DNA from: Veillonella rodentium
GTDB taxonomy: Bacteria > Bacillota > Negativicutes > Veillonellales > Veillonellaceae
NCBI RefSeq assembly: GCF_900187285.1
Contig: NZ_LT906470.1
Span: forward strand, 821,501-885,500
Direction of reading: 5' to 3'
DNA: 64,000 nt
Part shown: positions 6,967-14,577 of the stretch, piece by piece
Position numbering within the stretch: position 1 is the first letter of the stretch
Layout of the letters: every line of letters begins with the position of its first letter
Program-made: the position numbers and the translations under genes
The notes under the pieces: model-generated
The model's database searches: none
Told to the model about the DNA's origin: nothing
The model's input: only the letters and a program-made list of their open reading frames with translations

Positions 6967-7383
6967 ATGGCAATTTTTAATATGAAGGTTACTCTTTTAT
7001 GTCCTGTAGAAATCGTGTGGAATGTGGTCACGAATCTAAATGATTTTTCCTGGAGAAGTGATTTAAAAGATGTAAGAATTATAGATGAGCATAACTTTAT
7101 AGAGATTACCAAGGACGGAATTGAAACTCATTTTAAAGTAACAGAATGCGTTACATACCAATCATGGATATTTGAGATGGAAAATAAAAATATTAAAGGC
7201 ACTTGGGTTGGAAAATTCTATGCAAAGGGAGATAAAACGATTCTGGACTTTACTGAAAACGTTGTCTCTAAAAAATTAATATTTAAGCCATTTATAAGTT
7301 TATATTTGAAACGACAACAAAAAATATATTTTAGAGATTTAAAAGCGAAACTGAATTGTGAAGAGTTTGACGCTGTTAGATAA
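6967..7383 (+). CDS. SRPBCC (START/polyketide cyclase-like) family protein
   Basis: 138 residues. The opening FNMKVTLLCPVEIVWNVVTN is the standard first strand and helix of the SRPBCC lipid/ligand-binding fold. It continues with NDFSWRSDLKDVRII, the TKDGIETHFKVTE strand and a long C-terminal helix (SLYLKRQQKIYFRDLKAKL). These proteins bind hydrophobic ligands; no catalytic residues can be assigned. The start is set at ATG 6967 because GAGG lies 8 nt upstream. An earlier in-frame ATG at 6937 has no ribosome site. It is the first clearly AT-rich gene of the accessory island and stands alone. Confidence 0.75.
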   Translation: MAIFNMKVTLLCPVEIVWNVVTNLNDFSWRSDLKDVRIIDEHNFIEITKDGIETHFKVTECVTYQSWIFEMENKNIKGTWVGKFYAKGDKTILDFTENVVSKKLIFKPFISLYLKRQQKIYFRDLKAKLNCEEFDAVR

Positions 7384-7642
7384 TATTTATAGATTAGTTT
7401 TATCAAAATAGAAGGTGGTGCGTTTTGTGGCTGAGATTAGATTTGAAAATCTTCGAAAACTTCTAAAGAGCATGATAGAAAAGTGATGAAGAGATTATTT
7501 GTCAAGTTGCAAAGCGTCATGGTAAATAGAATATCTGTGGAATGCAATTTTTAAATGTGCATGGATTAAAATTTATAAATGTTATTGTTACTTCGTTAAG
7601 AAAAAGATAAATTGAGATTTTAGAATTGTATTTGGTATAGGA
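7384..7642 (+). other. Intergenic stretch with a broken small ORF
   Basis: GTG 7427, preceded by GAAGGTGG, opens a 19-codon frame (FENLRKLLKSMIEK, stop 7484-7486). Shifting frame at the end continues as SDEEIICQVAKRHGK to a stop at 7527-7529. This may be a small gene broken by a 1-nt frameshift, or the leftover of a larger one. Nothing else recognisable lies before the repeat at 7643. Confidence 0.3.
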
Positions 7643-7720
7643 TAGCCTTTCGCTTATGCGAGGGGCTTTTACTATACACTCATATTTATATATGTAATAT
7701 AATAAAAATAAATTGTTGTA
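7643..7720 (+). repeat. Terminator-containing direct repeat, copy A
   Basis: A 78-bp unit nearly identical to 8882-8960. It begins with a terminator (AGCCTTTCG / CGAGGGGCT, 7644-7667, then TTTT) and continues with an AT-rich stretch containing TATAAT (7698-7703) that could serve as a -10 for the next gene. Copies A and B bracket the 7744-8876 gene pair. Confidence 0.8.
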
Positions 7721-7743
7721 GATTGTGTAACGAGGAATATATT

Positions 7744-8382
7744 ATGGGGTTAATGTTAGATATTCATGAGATAATGCGCCAATTGAGTCAATGGAGACCA
7801 ATATTTCACTCAGAAGCAGACTTTCAGTTTTCCTTGGCTTGGATCATTAAAGAGAAATATCCTGATTGTGAAATACGATTAGAGTTTGTACCAGAGTTTA
7901 ATCCAAACTTACATCTAGATATTCTTGTTATATTAGATGGCAAATGGATTCCTATTGAATTAAAATATACTACTAAAAAGTGCATTAAAAATATAAAGAA
8001 TGAAACATATGTATTGAAGGAGCAAGGTGCAAAAGATTTAGGTTGTTATAACTATTTAAAAGATATTATGCGTATAGAGGAGTTTAGGGATAAGGCTGAT
8101 ACATTTATTGAAGGTTATACTATTAAGATAACTGGTGAGATGTCTTATTTAAAACCTCCAATAAAAGAAAATTGTACATACGCTGAATTTTCTATTGACA
8201 ATGGTTCTATTAAAACTGGATGTATGAATTGGTCTACTAACACAGGAAAAGGAACAATGCGTGGAATGGAAGCACCTATAGTATTAACTGGTATGTATCC
8301 TATAAATTGGAAAGAATACTCTAAAGTTGATGATACTAATAGTGGTAGTTTTATGTATCTTGTAAATACTATTAATAAATAA
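7744..8382 (+). CDS. Hypothetical protein with PD-(D/E)XK nuclease-like core
   Basis: 212 residues, no named family recognised. Residues about 20-80 look like a restriction-endonuclease fold: an early helix with Glu (SEADFQFSLAWIIKEKYP), then a strand with Asp (NLHLDILVIL), a turn (DGKWIP) and a strand with E-x-K (IELKYTT). A helix with a conserved-looking QGAKDLGCYNYLKD follows. That D...E-x-K order is the classic metal-dependent nuclease signature. The C-terminal half (about 110-212) is unassigned and ends GSFMYLVNTINK. ATG 7744 is chosen because CGAGGA lies 7 nt upstream; an in-frame TTG at 7723 is less likely. It lies between two copies of a terminator repeat, which suggests a cassette. 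A defence or DNA-repair role is possible but unproven. Confidence 0.65.
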   Translation: MGLMLDIHEIMRQLSQWRPIFHSEADFQFSLAWIIKEKYPDCEIRLEFVPEFNPNLHLDILVILDGKWIPIELKYTTKKCIKNIKNETYVLKEQGAKDLGCYNYLKDIMRIEEFRDKADTFIEGYTIKITGEMSYLKPPIKENCTYAEFSIDNGSIKTGCMNWSTNTGKGTMRGMEAPIVLTGMYPINWKEYSKVDDTNSGSFMYLVNTINK

Positions 8383-8396
8383 ATTAGGAGGCATAT

Positions 8397-8876
8397 ATGT
8401 TTAAACCAGTTCGAAAAAGAATAAATGAAATAGACCATAGTACTGCAGAAGCTTTATTACAATCTAATCGTCGTGGAATTATTGCTATGAATGGTGATGA
8501 TGGTTATCCTTATGCTATTCCTATTAATTATTTTTACGATTGCGATAAGCAAAAAATTTATTTTCATGGAGCAAAGGCTGGTCATAAAGTAGATGCATTG
8601 AAAACTTCAGATAAGGTATGTTTTACCGTATATGGTAATGAGCGTATTGATGAATCTGAATCCTGGGCACCGTATGTACAAAGTGTAGTTGTGTTTGGGA
8701 GATGTCGTTTATTAGAGGCTGGACCAGAATCTATAGAGCGATTAAAAGAATTTGCTATGAAATATTATCCTGATAAAACTTTAGCTGATGAAGAAATTGT
8801 TCGTAGTGGGAGAGCAGCACAAATGTTTGAAATCACCATTGAACATATGAGTGGAAAAGAAGTACAAGAGAAATAA
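8397..8876 (+). CDS. Pyridoxamine 5'-phosphate oxidase-like flavoprotein (NimA-like)
   Basis: 159 residues. The FMN-binding split-barrel motifs are visible: NRRGIIAMNGDDGYPYAIPI (about 25-44), the IYFHGAKAGHKVDALK loop that contacts the cofactor, KVCFTVYG, and SVVVFGRCRLLE. The pattern fits the NimA/5-nitroimidazole-resistance-like branch, whose members bind FMN or haem and reduce small molecules. The actual substrate is unknown. AGGAGG lies just before the ATG. It follows the PD-(D/E)XK-like gene by 14 bp, so the two are probably co-transcribed and end at the terminator in repeat copy B. Confidence 0.85.
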   Translation: MFKPVRKRINEIDHSTAEALLQSNRRGIIAMNGDDGYPYAIPINYFYDCDKQKIYFHGAKAGHKVDALKTSDKVCFTVYGNERIDESESWAPYVQSVVVFGRCRLLEAGPESIERLKEFAMKYYPDKTLADEEIVRSGRAAQMFEITIEHMSGKEVQEK

Positions 8877-8881
8877 CAGAT

Positions 8882-8960
8882 TAGCCCTTCGCTTATGCGA
8901 GGGGCTTTTATTATACACTCATATTTATAAATGTAATATAATTAAACTAAAATAGTTGTA
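8882..8960 (+). repeat. Terminator-containing direct repeat, copy B
   Basis: Near-identical to 7643-7720. Terminator arms are AGCCCTTCG (8883-8891) and CGAGGGGCT (8898-8906), followed by TTTTA. The pairing is better than in copy A, which has C-to-T and hence G-U pairs. The shared AT-rich part ends in GTTGTA in both copies. Confidence 0.8.
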
Positions 8961-9013
8961 TTCTGATATTATAGATAGTCAATTTAACAATATAGTTAAT
9001 GGGAGAGATATAC

Positions 9014-9773
9014 ATGATACAGTTAAAAGATTTAGGTACTTTTGAATCTGTGCCTAAAATAGTGACGGATATTATTAAGGGGGAATCTGCCTGCGCTTGA
9101 GTCAGAGTTAGAGGCTGGTTGGCAGATTAATCGAGTCATAGAAATAGATGGGTACAGCGAGCATTTACCTATAGAAATTGCTTTGGTGATGTGTAGCTTC
9201 ACAAGTATTCAATGGCTAATTGAGCATGGAGTAGAACTAAATGATAAAGAAAATCCTAGTTTCTTATTAGCCGTACGATATGGAACAAAAAATATTATTG
9301 AATACGTTGTGGAACATGGTGCCGATGTGATCATCACGGAAAAAGATGGCATGCGCCCTTATAGTATAGCTATAGAAAAAGGCGATATGGAAATGGCTGA
9401 GTATTTTAAAAATCTAGAGCTTACTGAGTATCATGATTTACAGAATAAAATAGATCAATTAAAACCACTCAAACTTCCAAGGGCGTTAGTATTATTTTTA
9501 AAGGGAGATCATCTTTATTTTGAATTGCCAGACTCTGATTTTATATCCATAGAATTTTTTCCTCTAATTGATACAATTCCATTTAAAGTAGGCTGCCGTA
9601 ACCTATTGCGTTTATCAAAAGAGTTAGGAGAATATGATCATTGGTGAATTGTATGGAATCCTAAATCTAAAAAGATCGGTTGTTATGATATAGAACATTT
9701 AGAGTTAAGAGAACTCTGCAAGTTTGATGATTTTATAGCAGATATGGCAGGTCAATTGGAAACTTTATTCTAA
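9014..9773 (+). pseudogene. Ankyrin-repeat protein gene, frameshifted and with an in-frame stop
   Basis: ATG 9014, after GGGAGAG, opens a frame (MIQLKDLGTFESVPKIVTD) that dies at a TGA 28 codons on. Removing one G from the GGGGG run at 9079-9083 joins it to the downstream frame, which reads through helical repeat units such as SIQWLIEHGVELNDKENPS and NIIEYVVEHGADVI, typical ankyrin helices. That frame meets TGA at 9645-9647 but then stays open to 9773 (IVWNPKSKKIGCYDIEHLE). The gene thus has a homopolymer frameshift and a nonsense codon. The C-terminal half may be an SMI1/KNR4- or Imm-like domain. The middle part alone could be translated from 9183 or nearby. Confidence 0.65.
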
Positions 9774-9801
9774 TGTACATCGTAAAGGAGAGATGAAATA
9801 G

Positions 9802-10221
9802 ATGACAGATACCTTTGAGAAAACATATACAGATTGGTCAATCGATGTGGGTGAGTATAAATATGAAGGGATTACATTGAAAGAAGTTGAGCAAAATCTA
9901 TATGCTATTGAGGATCAAGAGCAAGATTTTGTAGTCATATCACCATCAAATGCAATCTCAATAGATAATAAAAAGTATAATTTTGTACAAGTTTGTAGTG
10001 ATCAAGATACTGATTTATTACATATAGAGATTAGTGCAATTAATGATGGCGAACAGGGCGCTATTATATATGGTAAAAATGAGCTGGGACATCAAGAGGT
10101 ATTAAATATAATAGAAGAATTTATTGCACATCATAAGGCTCCATCATTAGAAGATTGGGAAATCGTGTTAGATTTAAGATCGAAGATGGAAAGCTATGTA
10201 AAGGGTACAAACGATGACTAA
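9802..10221 (+). CDS. Hypothetical acidic protein, 139 residues
   Basis: ATG with AAGGAGAG upstream. The product is strongly acidic, with no signal peptide or membrane segment, and mostly short strands followed by a C-terminal helix (EVLNIIEEFIAHHK). I do not recognise the family. Its stop overlaps the start of the next gene by 8 bp, so the two are translationally coupled. Small acidic proteins next to ankyrin and SMI1/KNR4 genes are common among polymorphic-toxin immunity genes. That resemblance is contextual only. Confidence 0.65.
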   Translation: MTDTFEKTYTDWSIDVGEYKYEGITLKEVEQNLYAIEDQEQDFVVISPSNAISIDNKKYNFVQVCSDQDTDLLHIEISAINDGEQGAIIYGKNELGHQEVLNIIEEFIAHHKAPSLEDWEIVLDLRSKMESYVKGTNDD

Positions 10222-10573
10222 TCCAGCAATATATGATGAACAGTTAAGGCAATATACTATATCCTACGAAGGAATACAGTTTTGCTGGGATGAGAAACCA
10301 ATAGATGCTAATTTAGATACGGCAAAGTTATTAGCTATGAATTACCATAAGAATATAGATACAATTGCAACTTTCATTTATAACGAAATACGAGATTGGT
10401 ATGGTGATGTAACTATTGATGAGGTGAAAACACACATTGGTATGCCTATTATTGAACCAGAACGTGATGCTGTGACCTATTGCGAGCAAACCTTTGATGA
10501 TACCCATATCTTTTCTTTTACATTTTGGGATGATGAATTTAAAGATTTACATCATTTTGCCATAGATGGATGA
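10214..10573 (+). CDS. Hypothetical acidic protein, 119 residues
   Basis: Overlaps the preceding gene by 8 bp. It opens with ISYEGIQFCWDEKPIDANLD and ends with SFTFWDDEFKDLHHFAIDG, a strand-helix-strand layout with aromatic clusters reminiscent of DUF6985/DUF2262-like proteins. I cannot confirm a family. No membrane segment. Its acidic composition and coupling to the upstream gene suggest that the products act together. An immunity-type role is speculative. Confidence 0.6.
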   Translation: MTNPAIYDEQLRQYTISYEGIQFCWDEKPIDANLDTAKLLAMNYHKNIDTIATFIYNEIRDWYGDVTIDEVKTHIGMPIIEPERDAVTYCEQTFDDTHIFSFTFWDDEFKDLHHFAIDG

Positions 10574-10621
10574 TATATTCTTCCATGATTTGGCTATTGT
10601 GACTCATATGCGGAGCCTATT

Positions 10622-11080
10622 ATGTTATATACACCTAATAACATTTTGTATAAGTATATTCGCTATCGATTTAGACGGATTCAGATTCAATGTAATATGG
10701 TATATGAGGTAACACCAGAGGAAGAAGATGAGATTTATCGTAATCTGTTAAAAAAGAGGGCGAAGATATTAATTCCTGTTGGTATATTATATTTTTTGAT
10801 TTTTGGGGTTACCTTCGCTTGGCTAGTAGGAACTAGTACAGAACTAAATCCGTTAATGCAATGGGAAGTAAGAGTCATTGATTATGTCATACCCATTTTA
10901 AATACCATAGATATTAAGTGGTACGCATATTCCTTAGATCTATTACGGGTAGCAGTCATATTAGCTCCTATAGCGATTATAAATTCAATTCCTTATATAA
11001 TTATTTCCTATATTGTAGATACCATATTGATACAACATGAGGTAAAAGCTTTAATAAAGACATATTCTATGAATGAGTAA
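10622..11080 (+). CDS. Small integral membrane protein, 152 residues
   Basis: The N-terminal 45 residues are basic and polar. Hydrophobic segments follow at about 53-75 (PVGILYFLIFGVTFAWLV) and 107-138 (VILAPIAIINSIPYIIISYI), probably two or three helices. CGGAG lies 6 nt before ATG 10622, supporting this start. An internal ATG at 10697 is possible. I recognise no family. It is embedded among immunity-like genes. The stop region overlaps an upstream open frame of the SMI1 gene, but the preferred SMI1 start at 11124 lies beyond it. Confidence 0.6.
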   Translation: MLYTPNNILYKYIRYRFRRIQIQCNMVYEVTPEEEDEIYRNLLKKRAKILIPVGILYFLIFGVTFAWLVGTSTELNPLMQWEVRVIDYVIPILNTIDIKWYAYSLDLLRVAVILAPIAIINSIPYIIISYIVDTILIQHEVKALIKTYSMNE

Positions 11081-11123
11081 TTATAAATTTGGATTATATC
11101 TGTTTAAGATAGGAGAGAGTATT

Positions 11124-12314
11124 ATGAGTAATCTGAAAGATTTTAATTGGACTGGGTTTTGGAATGATTGTGATTATGCATTTGAGTCTTATATAGGTAA
11201 AGCTATTACCGATGAAGATATTAAAGCTACTGAAGTTGAGTTAGGGTATAAACTACCTTCAGCATATATTGAATTATTAAAAAATCACAGCGGAGGTGTA
11301 TTAAATAGAAATTGTTTTATCAACGATAATGGCGAGTGCGTATACGTGACTGGTATATATGGTATCGATAGAGGTAAAAAGAACTCTCTCTGTGGAGAGT
11401 TTGGAAATGAGTTTTGGATTTCTAAATGGAAATACCCATCCATTGGTGTGGTTGTAGCTGATACCATTTCAGGTGGTCATGATATGATTTTTCTCGATTA
11501 TCGTGAGTGTGGTCCTATAGGCGAACCTAAGGTTGTTCGCATAGACCAAGAAGGGGATTACGCTATCACAGTTCTAGCAGATAACTTTGGTGATTTTATT
11601 AAGGGCTTATATATAAGCATAGAAGAAATTACAGACGAAGAGTTTCAAGCGTTAAGTGATGAGGAAAAGGTTAAGTTCCTTAAAGAACAAGAGGACTTAG
11701 ATATTGATCGTACCATGGAGCTTTTAACAAATATAGGCATTGAGAATTTGTCTCCTATATTATTAGGGATTTTAGGACGTATCTATAACAATAATGATAA
11801 ACCGGAAGAAGCCATCAAGGTATTAAACTCTATAGGCGAAGAGTATAGAGATGCAGTGTGGCATTATCGCTGCGCTTATTCTTATGGAGCTATTGTTTAT
11901 AGTAATCATGAGGCTTATACATCTGACAATATGCAACAGATGTTAGCTTTGGTAGATAATGGTGTACAATTAGCTGCTAAGGAAAATCGGAATGATATAA
12001 GGAAATACTGCTTTGAAATTATGGATATGTGCTATATGCAGATGGATTTTGAACAGTGTGAAGCAGAGTATCCTGAGTTGTGTAAAGCTTATAGCCAGTA
12101 TGTGGCGGAAAAGAAGCGAAATAAACGAAGTATTCCTCACCATCGCACCATTACAGTGGAAGAAATTCAAGCTACAGATGATATGTGGACAATTGAATTC
12201 CTAGATGAAAAAGATGATGCAGTATATGAATATGATGGAATCTTTGAAGATGTATTTGTTCACGAGAATCCTCAATTATTTGTATTTGATGGAACCTATA
12301 CGATTCCAGAATAA
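11124..12314 (+). CDS. SMI1/KNR4 family protein
   Basis: 396 residues. The N-terminal domain (about 18-175) has SMI1/KNR4 features: ITDEDIKATEVELGYKLPSA, then YIELLKNHSGG with a following N-rich turn, VYVTGIYGID, WISKWKYPSIGVVVADTIS and GGHDMIFLDYRE. The remainder (about 180-396) is helical and acidic, with tetratricopeptide-like helices (LLGILGRIYNNNDKPEEAIKV) and a terminal strand region. Bacterial SMI1/KNR4 proteins are often immunity proteins of toxin systems (family knowledge). No cognate toxin is seen in this window. ATG 11124 is preferred over an ATG at 11073 because AGGAGAG lies 6 nt upstream. Confidence 0.78.
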   Translation: MSNLKDFNWTGFWNDCDYAFESYIGKAITDEDIKATEVELGYKLPSAYIELLKNHSGGVLNRNCFINDNGECVYVTGIYGIDRGKKNSLCGEFGNEFWISKWKYPSIGVVVADTISGGHDMIFLDYRECGPIGEPKVVRIDQEGDYAITVLADNFGDFIKGLYISIEEITDEEFQALSDEEKVKFLKEQEDLDIDRTMELLTNIGIENLSPILLGILGRIYNNNDKPEEAIKVLNSIGEEYRDAVWHYRCAYSYGAIVYSNHEAYTSDNMQQMLALVDNGVQLAAKENRNDIRKYCFEIMDMCYMQMDFEQCEAEYPELCKAYSQYVAEKKRNKRSIPHHRTITVEEIQATDDMWTIEFLDEKDDAVYEYDGIFEDVFVHENPQLFVFDGTYTIPE

Positions 12315-12348
12315 GTTTGGTGATATATTTAATAAGATATAATCGGCA

Positions 12349-12398
12349 CTTTTACTATGTTAATCGCTTTTATTATGTTATCTACTTTTACTAGGTAG
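12349..12398. repeat. Three imperfect 18-bp tandem repeats
   Basis: Units starting at 12349, 12367 and 12385 share CTTTTA(C/T)TATGTTA. The third is truncated to CTTTTACTAGG. They lie immediately upstream of the YbaK/ProX-like gene, between genes, with a period of exactly 18 bp. Confidence 0.65.
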
Positions 12399-12421
12399 GA
12401 ATGATGTATCAGAGGTATTAC

Positions 12422-12907
12422 ATGTTAGATAAACAAGGCGTATATGATTGTTTGCGTGACCATCATATCGATTTTGAAATTACAGATCACGCACCATTAT
12501 TTAGTATGGACGATAAGCCCAATGTAGAGTTGCCATATCCTGAGTGGGATGCGAAGAATTTATTTATACGAGATCATAAACGAGAGCATTACTACTTAAT
12601 TACCGTTCGTGGATCGAAGCGTGTAGATTTAAAACAGTTCCGTAAGGACCATAAGCTTAAAAAGATTTCCTTTGGTTCCGAAGAAGAGCTATGGGATATA
12701 TTAAAGATTAAACCAGGTCATGTATCTCCATTCTGTTTGCTTCATGATGAAGAGAGTAAGGTACGTTACTATATTGATGCGGATTACAAGGATAATCTAA
12801 TCGGTATCCATCCGAACCAAAATGATGCGACCGTGTGGCTTCAAGGCAAAGAACTAGTTAAACTTATTGAAGAGCATGGTACAATAGTAGAATATATTAC
12901 ATTGTGA
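12422..12907 (+). CDS. YbaK/ProX-type aminoacyl-tRNA deacylase domain protein
   Basis: 161 residues from ATG 12422. It matches the bacterial ProXp/YbaK editing fold: DKQGVYDCLRDHHIDFEITDHAPLF at the N-terminus, the characteristic AKNLFIRDHKREHYYLITVR with its conserved Lys, and the GHVSPFCLLHD loop (normally GxxSPFGL). These stand-alone domains hydrolyse Ala- or other mischarged tRNA-Pro (family knowledge). AGAGG lies 6 nt before ATG 12422. ATGs at 12401 and 12404 also exist, but their ribosome site is too close. The gene is AT-rich like the surrounding island and lies 13 bp before the exported protein. Confidence 0.85.
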   Translation: MLDKQGVYDCLRDHHIDFEITDHAPLFSMDDKPNVELPYPEWDAKNLFIRDHKREHYYLITVRGSKRVDLKQFRKDHKLKKISFGSEEELWDILKIKPGHVSPFCLLHDEESKVRYYIDADYKDNLIGIHPNQNDATVWLQGKELVKLIEEHGTIVEYITL

Positions 12908-12920
12908 TTTAGGAGTATGT

Positions 12921-13688
12921 ATGAATAAAAATTTATTAAAACGTATTGTACTAACATCTGCAATTGCCGTATTAGGTGTAAGCACATCCTTTGCAGCTCT
13001 TGTTATGGAGCGAGATCAATCTGTAGATACAGCACCTAGTGTGGGTATGTATCGTTTCGAAGTACCTGTAGAACTACAAGGAACTTATAATAGTGTAGGT
13101 GTAGCTAATCTGACTGCATCTATGGAAAAAGAACCTAATACATTGTCCATGAATGTGGCTCATGTAAAGGGGAATCCATCTGAGTCTTATGTAGTTGAAA
13201 TCTATAAAGATTTAGCTGCTATTGAAGCACATCGCAAATCTGACCATTATCAAGCATTTGTTAATGAAGTCGGTTCTAAATTAACGAATCGTAAGATGTA
13301 CGATGTACAGTCTGTACTTTTATTTGAAAAGAAAGATGCATTATCTATCGTAAACGATGGTAAGGCAGTAGTTACCTTAACTGAGTTTACTGTTGATAGC
13401 AATGAAATCGATACGGTACAACGACAGTATCAACTCGATATGGAACGTGCCGTTCGGGATGATGCGGGGTATAAGGCTGGTTATGTGCTTCGTGAAAGAA
13501 ACGCAAAAAATCGCTGGTATGTCATTCAGATCTATAGCGATCAGGAAGCCCTTACTAAACACTTGAATAGCCCAGGTTATCGCTTTATGATGAGTCAAAT
13601 CCAAGGTAGTCTACAAGGGGTTACTACTAAAGTATTAGAGGGGGATATCCTTGTAAATCATGGTGGTCAAGCTTTTGTCAGACCTTAG
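12921..13688 (+). CDS. Exported protein with two ABM-like (dimeric alpha-beta barrel) domains
   Basis: 255 residues. A signal peptide (MNKNLLKRIVLTSAIAVLG then VSTSFA) ends near residue 25. The mature part contains two similar halves: VAHVKGNPSESYVVEIYKD with AIEAHRKSDHYQAFVNEVG, and KAGYVLRERNAKNRWYVIQIYSD with ALTKHLNSPGYRFMMSQI. The pattern of strand, then a helix with HxxSxxYxxF, is that of antibiotic-biosynthesis-monooxygenase/quinol-monooxygenase-like domains, here duplicated in one chain. Such domains are usually cytosolic; here the protein should be periplasmic or secreted. The substrate is unknown. A strong terminator follows. Confidence 0.75.
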   Translation: MNKNLLKRIVLTSAIAVLGVSTSFAALVMERDQSVDTAPSVGMYRFEVPVELQGTYNSVGVANLTASMEKEPNTLSMNVAHVKGNPSESYVVEIYKDLAAIEAHRKSDHYQAFVNEVGSKLTNRKMYDVQSVLLFEKKDALSIVNDGKAVVTLTEFTVDSNEIDTVQRQYQLDMERAVRDDAGYKAGYVLRERNAKNRWYVIQIYSDQEALTKHLNSPGYRFMMSQIQGSLQGVTTKVLEGDILVNHGGQAFVRP

Positions 13689-13718
13689 TCTTTGATATAA
13701 TACTAATCAGTAAAGTTA

Positions 13719-13749
13719 CTGCTAGCATATTATGTGCTAGCAGTTTTTT
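13719..13749 (+). terminator. Strong Rho-independent terminator
   Basis: Perfect 9-bp stem CTGCTAGCA/TGCTAGCAG with a 7-nt loop, followed by TTTTTT. It separates the exported protein from the macrodomain operon. Confidence 0.9.
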
Positions 13750-13797
13750 ACTATATAATAGGTTTATAATCTAGTTAATTCTATTTAGGAGTTATAT

Positions 13798-14577
13798 ATG
13801 ACACAGCAAGAACGATTGCGCTATCTTTTAGAGGGATTAGTAGCAGAGTATAAAGAGAAACATAAGGAACATATGGATATTCCCGTAAATGAAGAAGAAC
13901 GGTTTACTCTGTTTAGAGCACTATGTAATATTCGTCCTGCAGGAGCCATGTCCGCTGAATGGATGAAGGTAGAGGATGAATATTTAAATACATTGGCTCA
14001 TGAAAAGGGTATTGTCACGATTCATGATATGGAAGCGCGAGAACCTCAGATATATTTGTGGCAAGGTGATATTACACGGCTAGCTGTGGATGCTATTGTT
14101 AATGCGGCTAATAATCAATTGCTTGGATGCTTTGCGCCTAATCATAAATGTATCGATAATGCTATCCATACCTTTGCAGGTATTGAGCTCCGTATGGAGT
14201 GTGAAAGAATGATAGAGTATTTAGATATGCCTGAAAAGACCGGTGTGGCTCGTATGACCTATGGGTATAATTTACCGGCAAAGCATGTACTTCACACTGT
14301 TGGACCTATTATTTATGAAGCGGTAACAGATAAAGAGCGAAATGAACTAGCCTCTTGCTATCGTTCCTGCTTAGAGTTGGCTAATGCTTATAACTTACAC
14401 TCCATTGCATTCTGTTGTATTTCTACCGGTGAGTTTAGATTTCCAAATGAAGAGGCCGCACAGATTGCTATCGATACTGTGAGAACCTATTTAAAAGAAA
14501 CAAATGGTAAAATCCAAGTGGTATTTAACGTATTTAAGGATATAGATTATGACATCTACAACAAATTATTGGGATAA
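13798..14577 (+). CDS. Zinc-containing macrodomain protein-ADP-ribose hydrolase
   Basis: 259 residues. A helical N-terminal extension (about 1-75) precedes the macrodomain. GDITRLAVDAIVNAANN binds ADP-ribose. LLGCFAPNHKCIDNAIH supplies the Cys-His-Cys zinc site seen in the S. aureus/S. pyogenes SirTM-linked macrodomains. HVLHTVGPI and CCISTGEFRFP line the ribose pocket. Known relatives remove mono-ADP-ribose placed on lipoylated GcvH-L by SirTM. The SirTM gene overlaps by 29 bp, so the two form one translational unit. No GcvH-L or lipoate ligase gene is adjacent, unlike the classical operon. Confidence 0.88.
   Translation: MTQQERLRYLLEGLVAEYKEKHKEHMDIPVNEEERFTLFRALCNIRPAGAMSAEWMKVEDEYLNTLAHEKGIVTIHDMEAREPQIYLWQGDITRLAVDAIVNAANNQLLGCFAPNHKCIDNAIHTFAGIELRMECERMIEYLDMPEKTGVARMTYGYNLPAKHVLHTVGPIIYEAVTDKERNELASCYRSCLELANAYNLHSIAFCCISTGEFRFPNEEAAQIAIDTVRTYLKETNGKIQVVFNVFKDIDYDIYNKLLG

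Noticed and set aside
9645-9647. TGA as selenocysteine codon in the ankyrin-type gene
   Set aside because: No SECIS-like hairpin is evident after it, and the same gene carries a frameshift, so decay is simpler.
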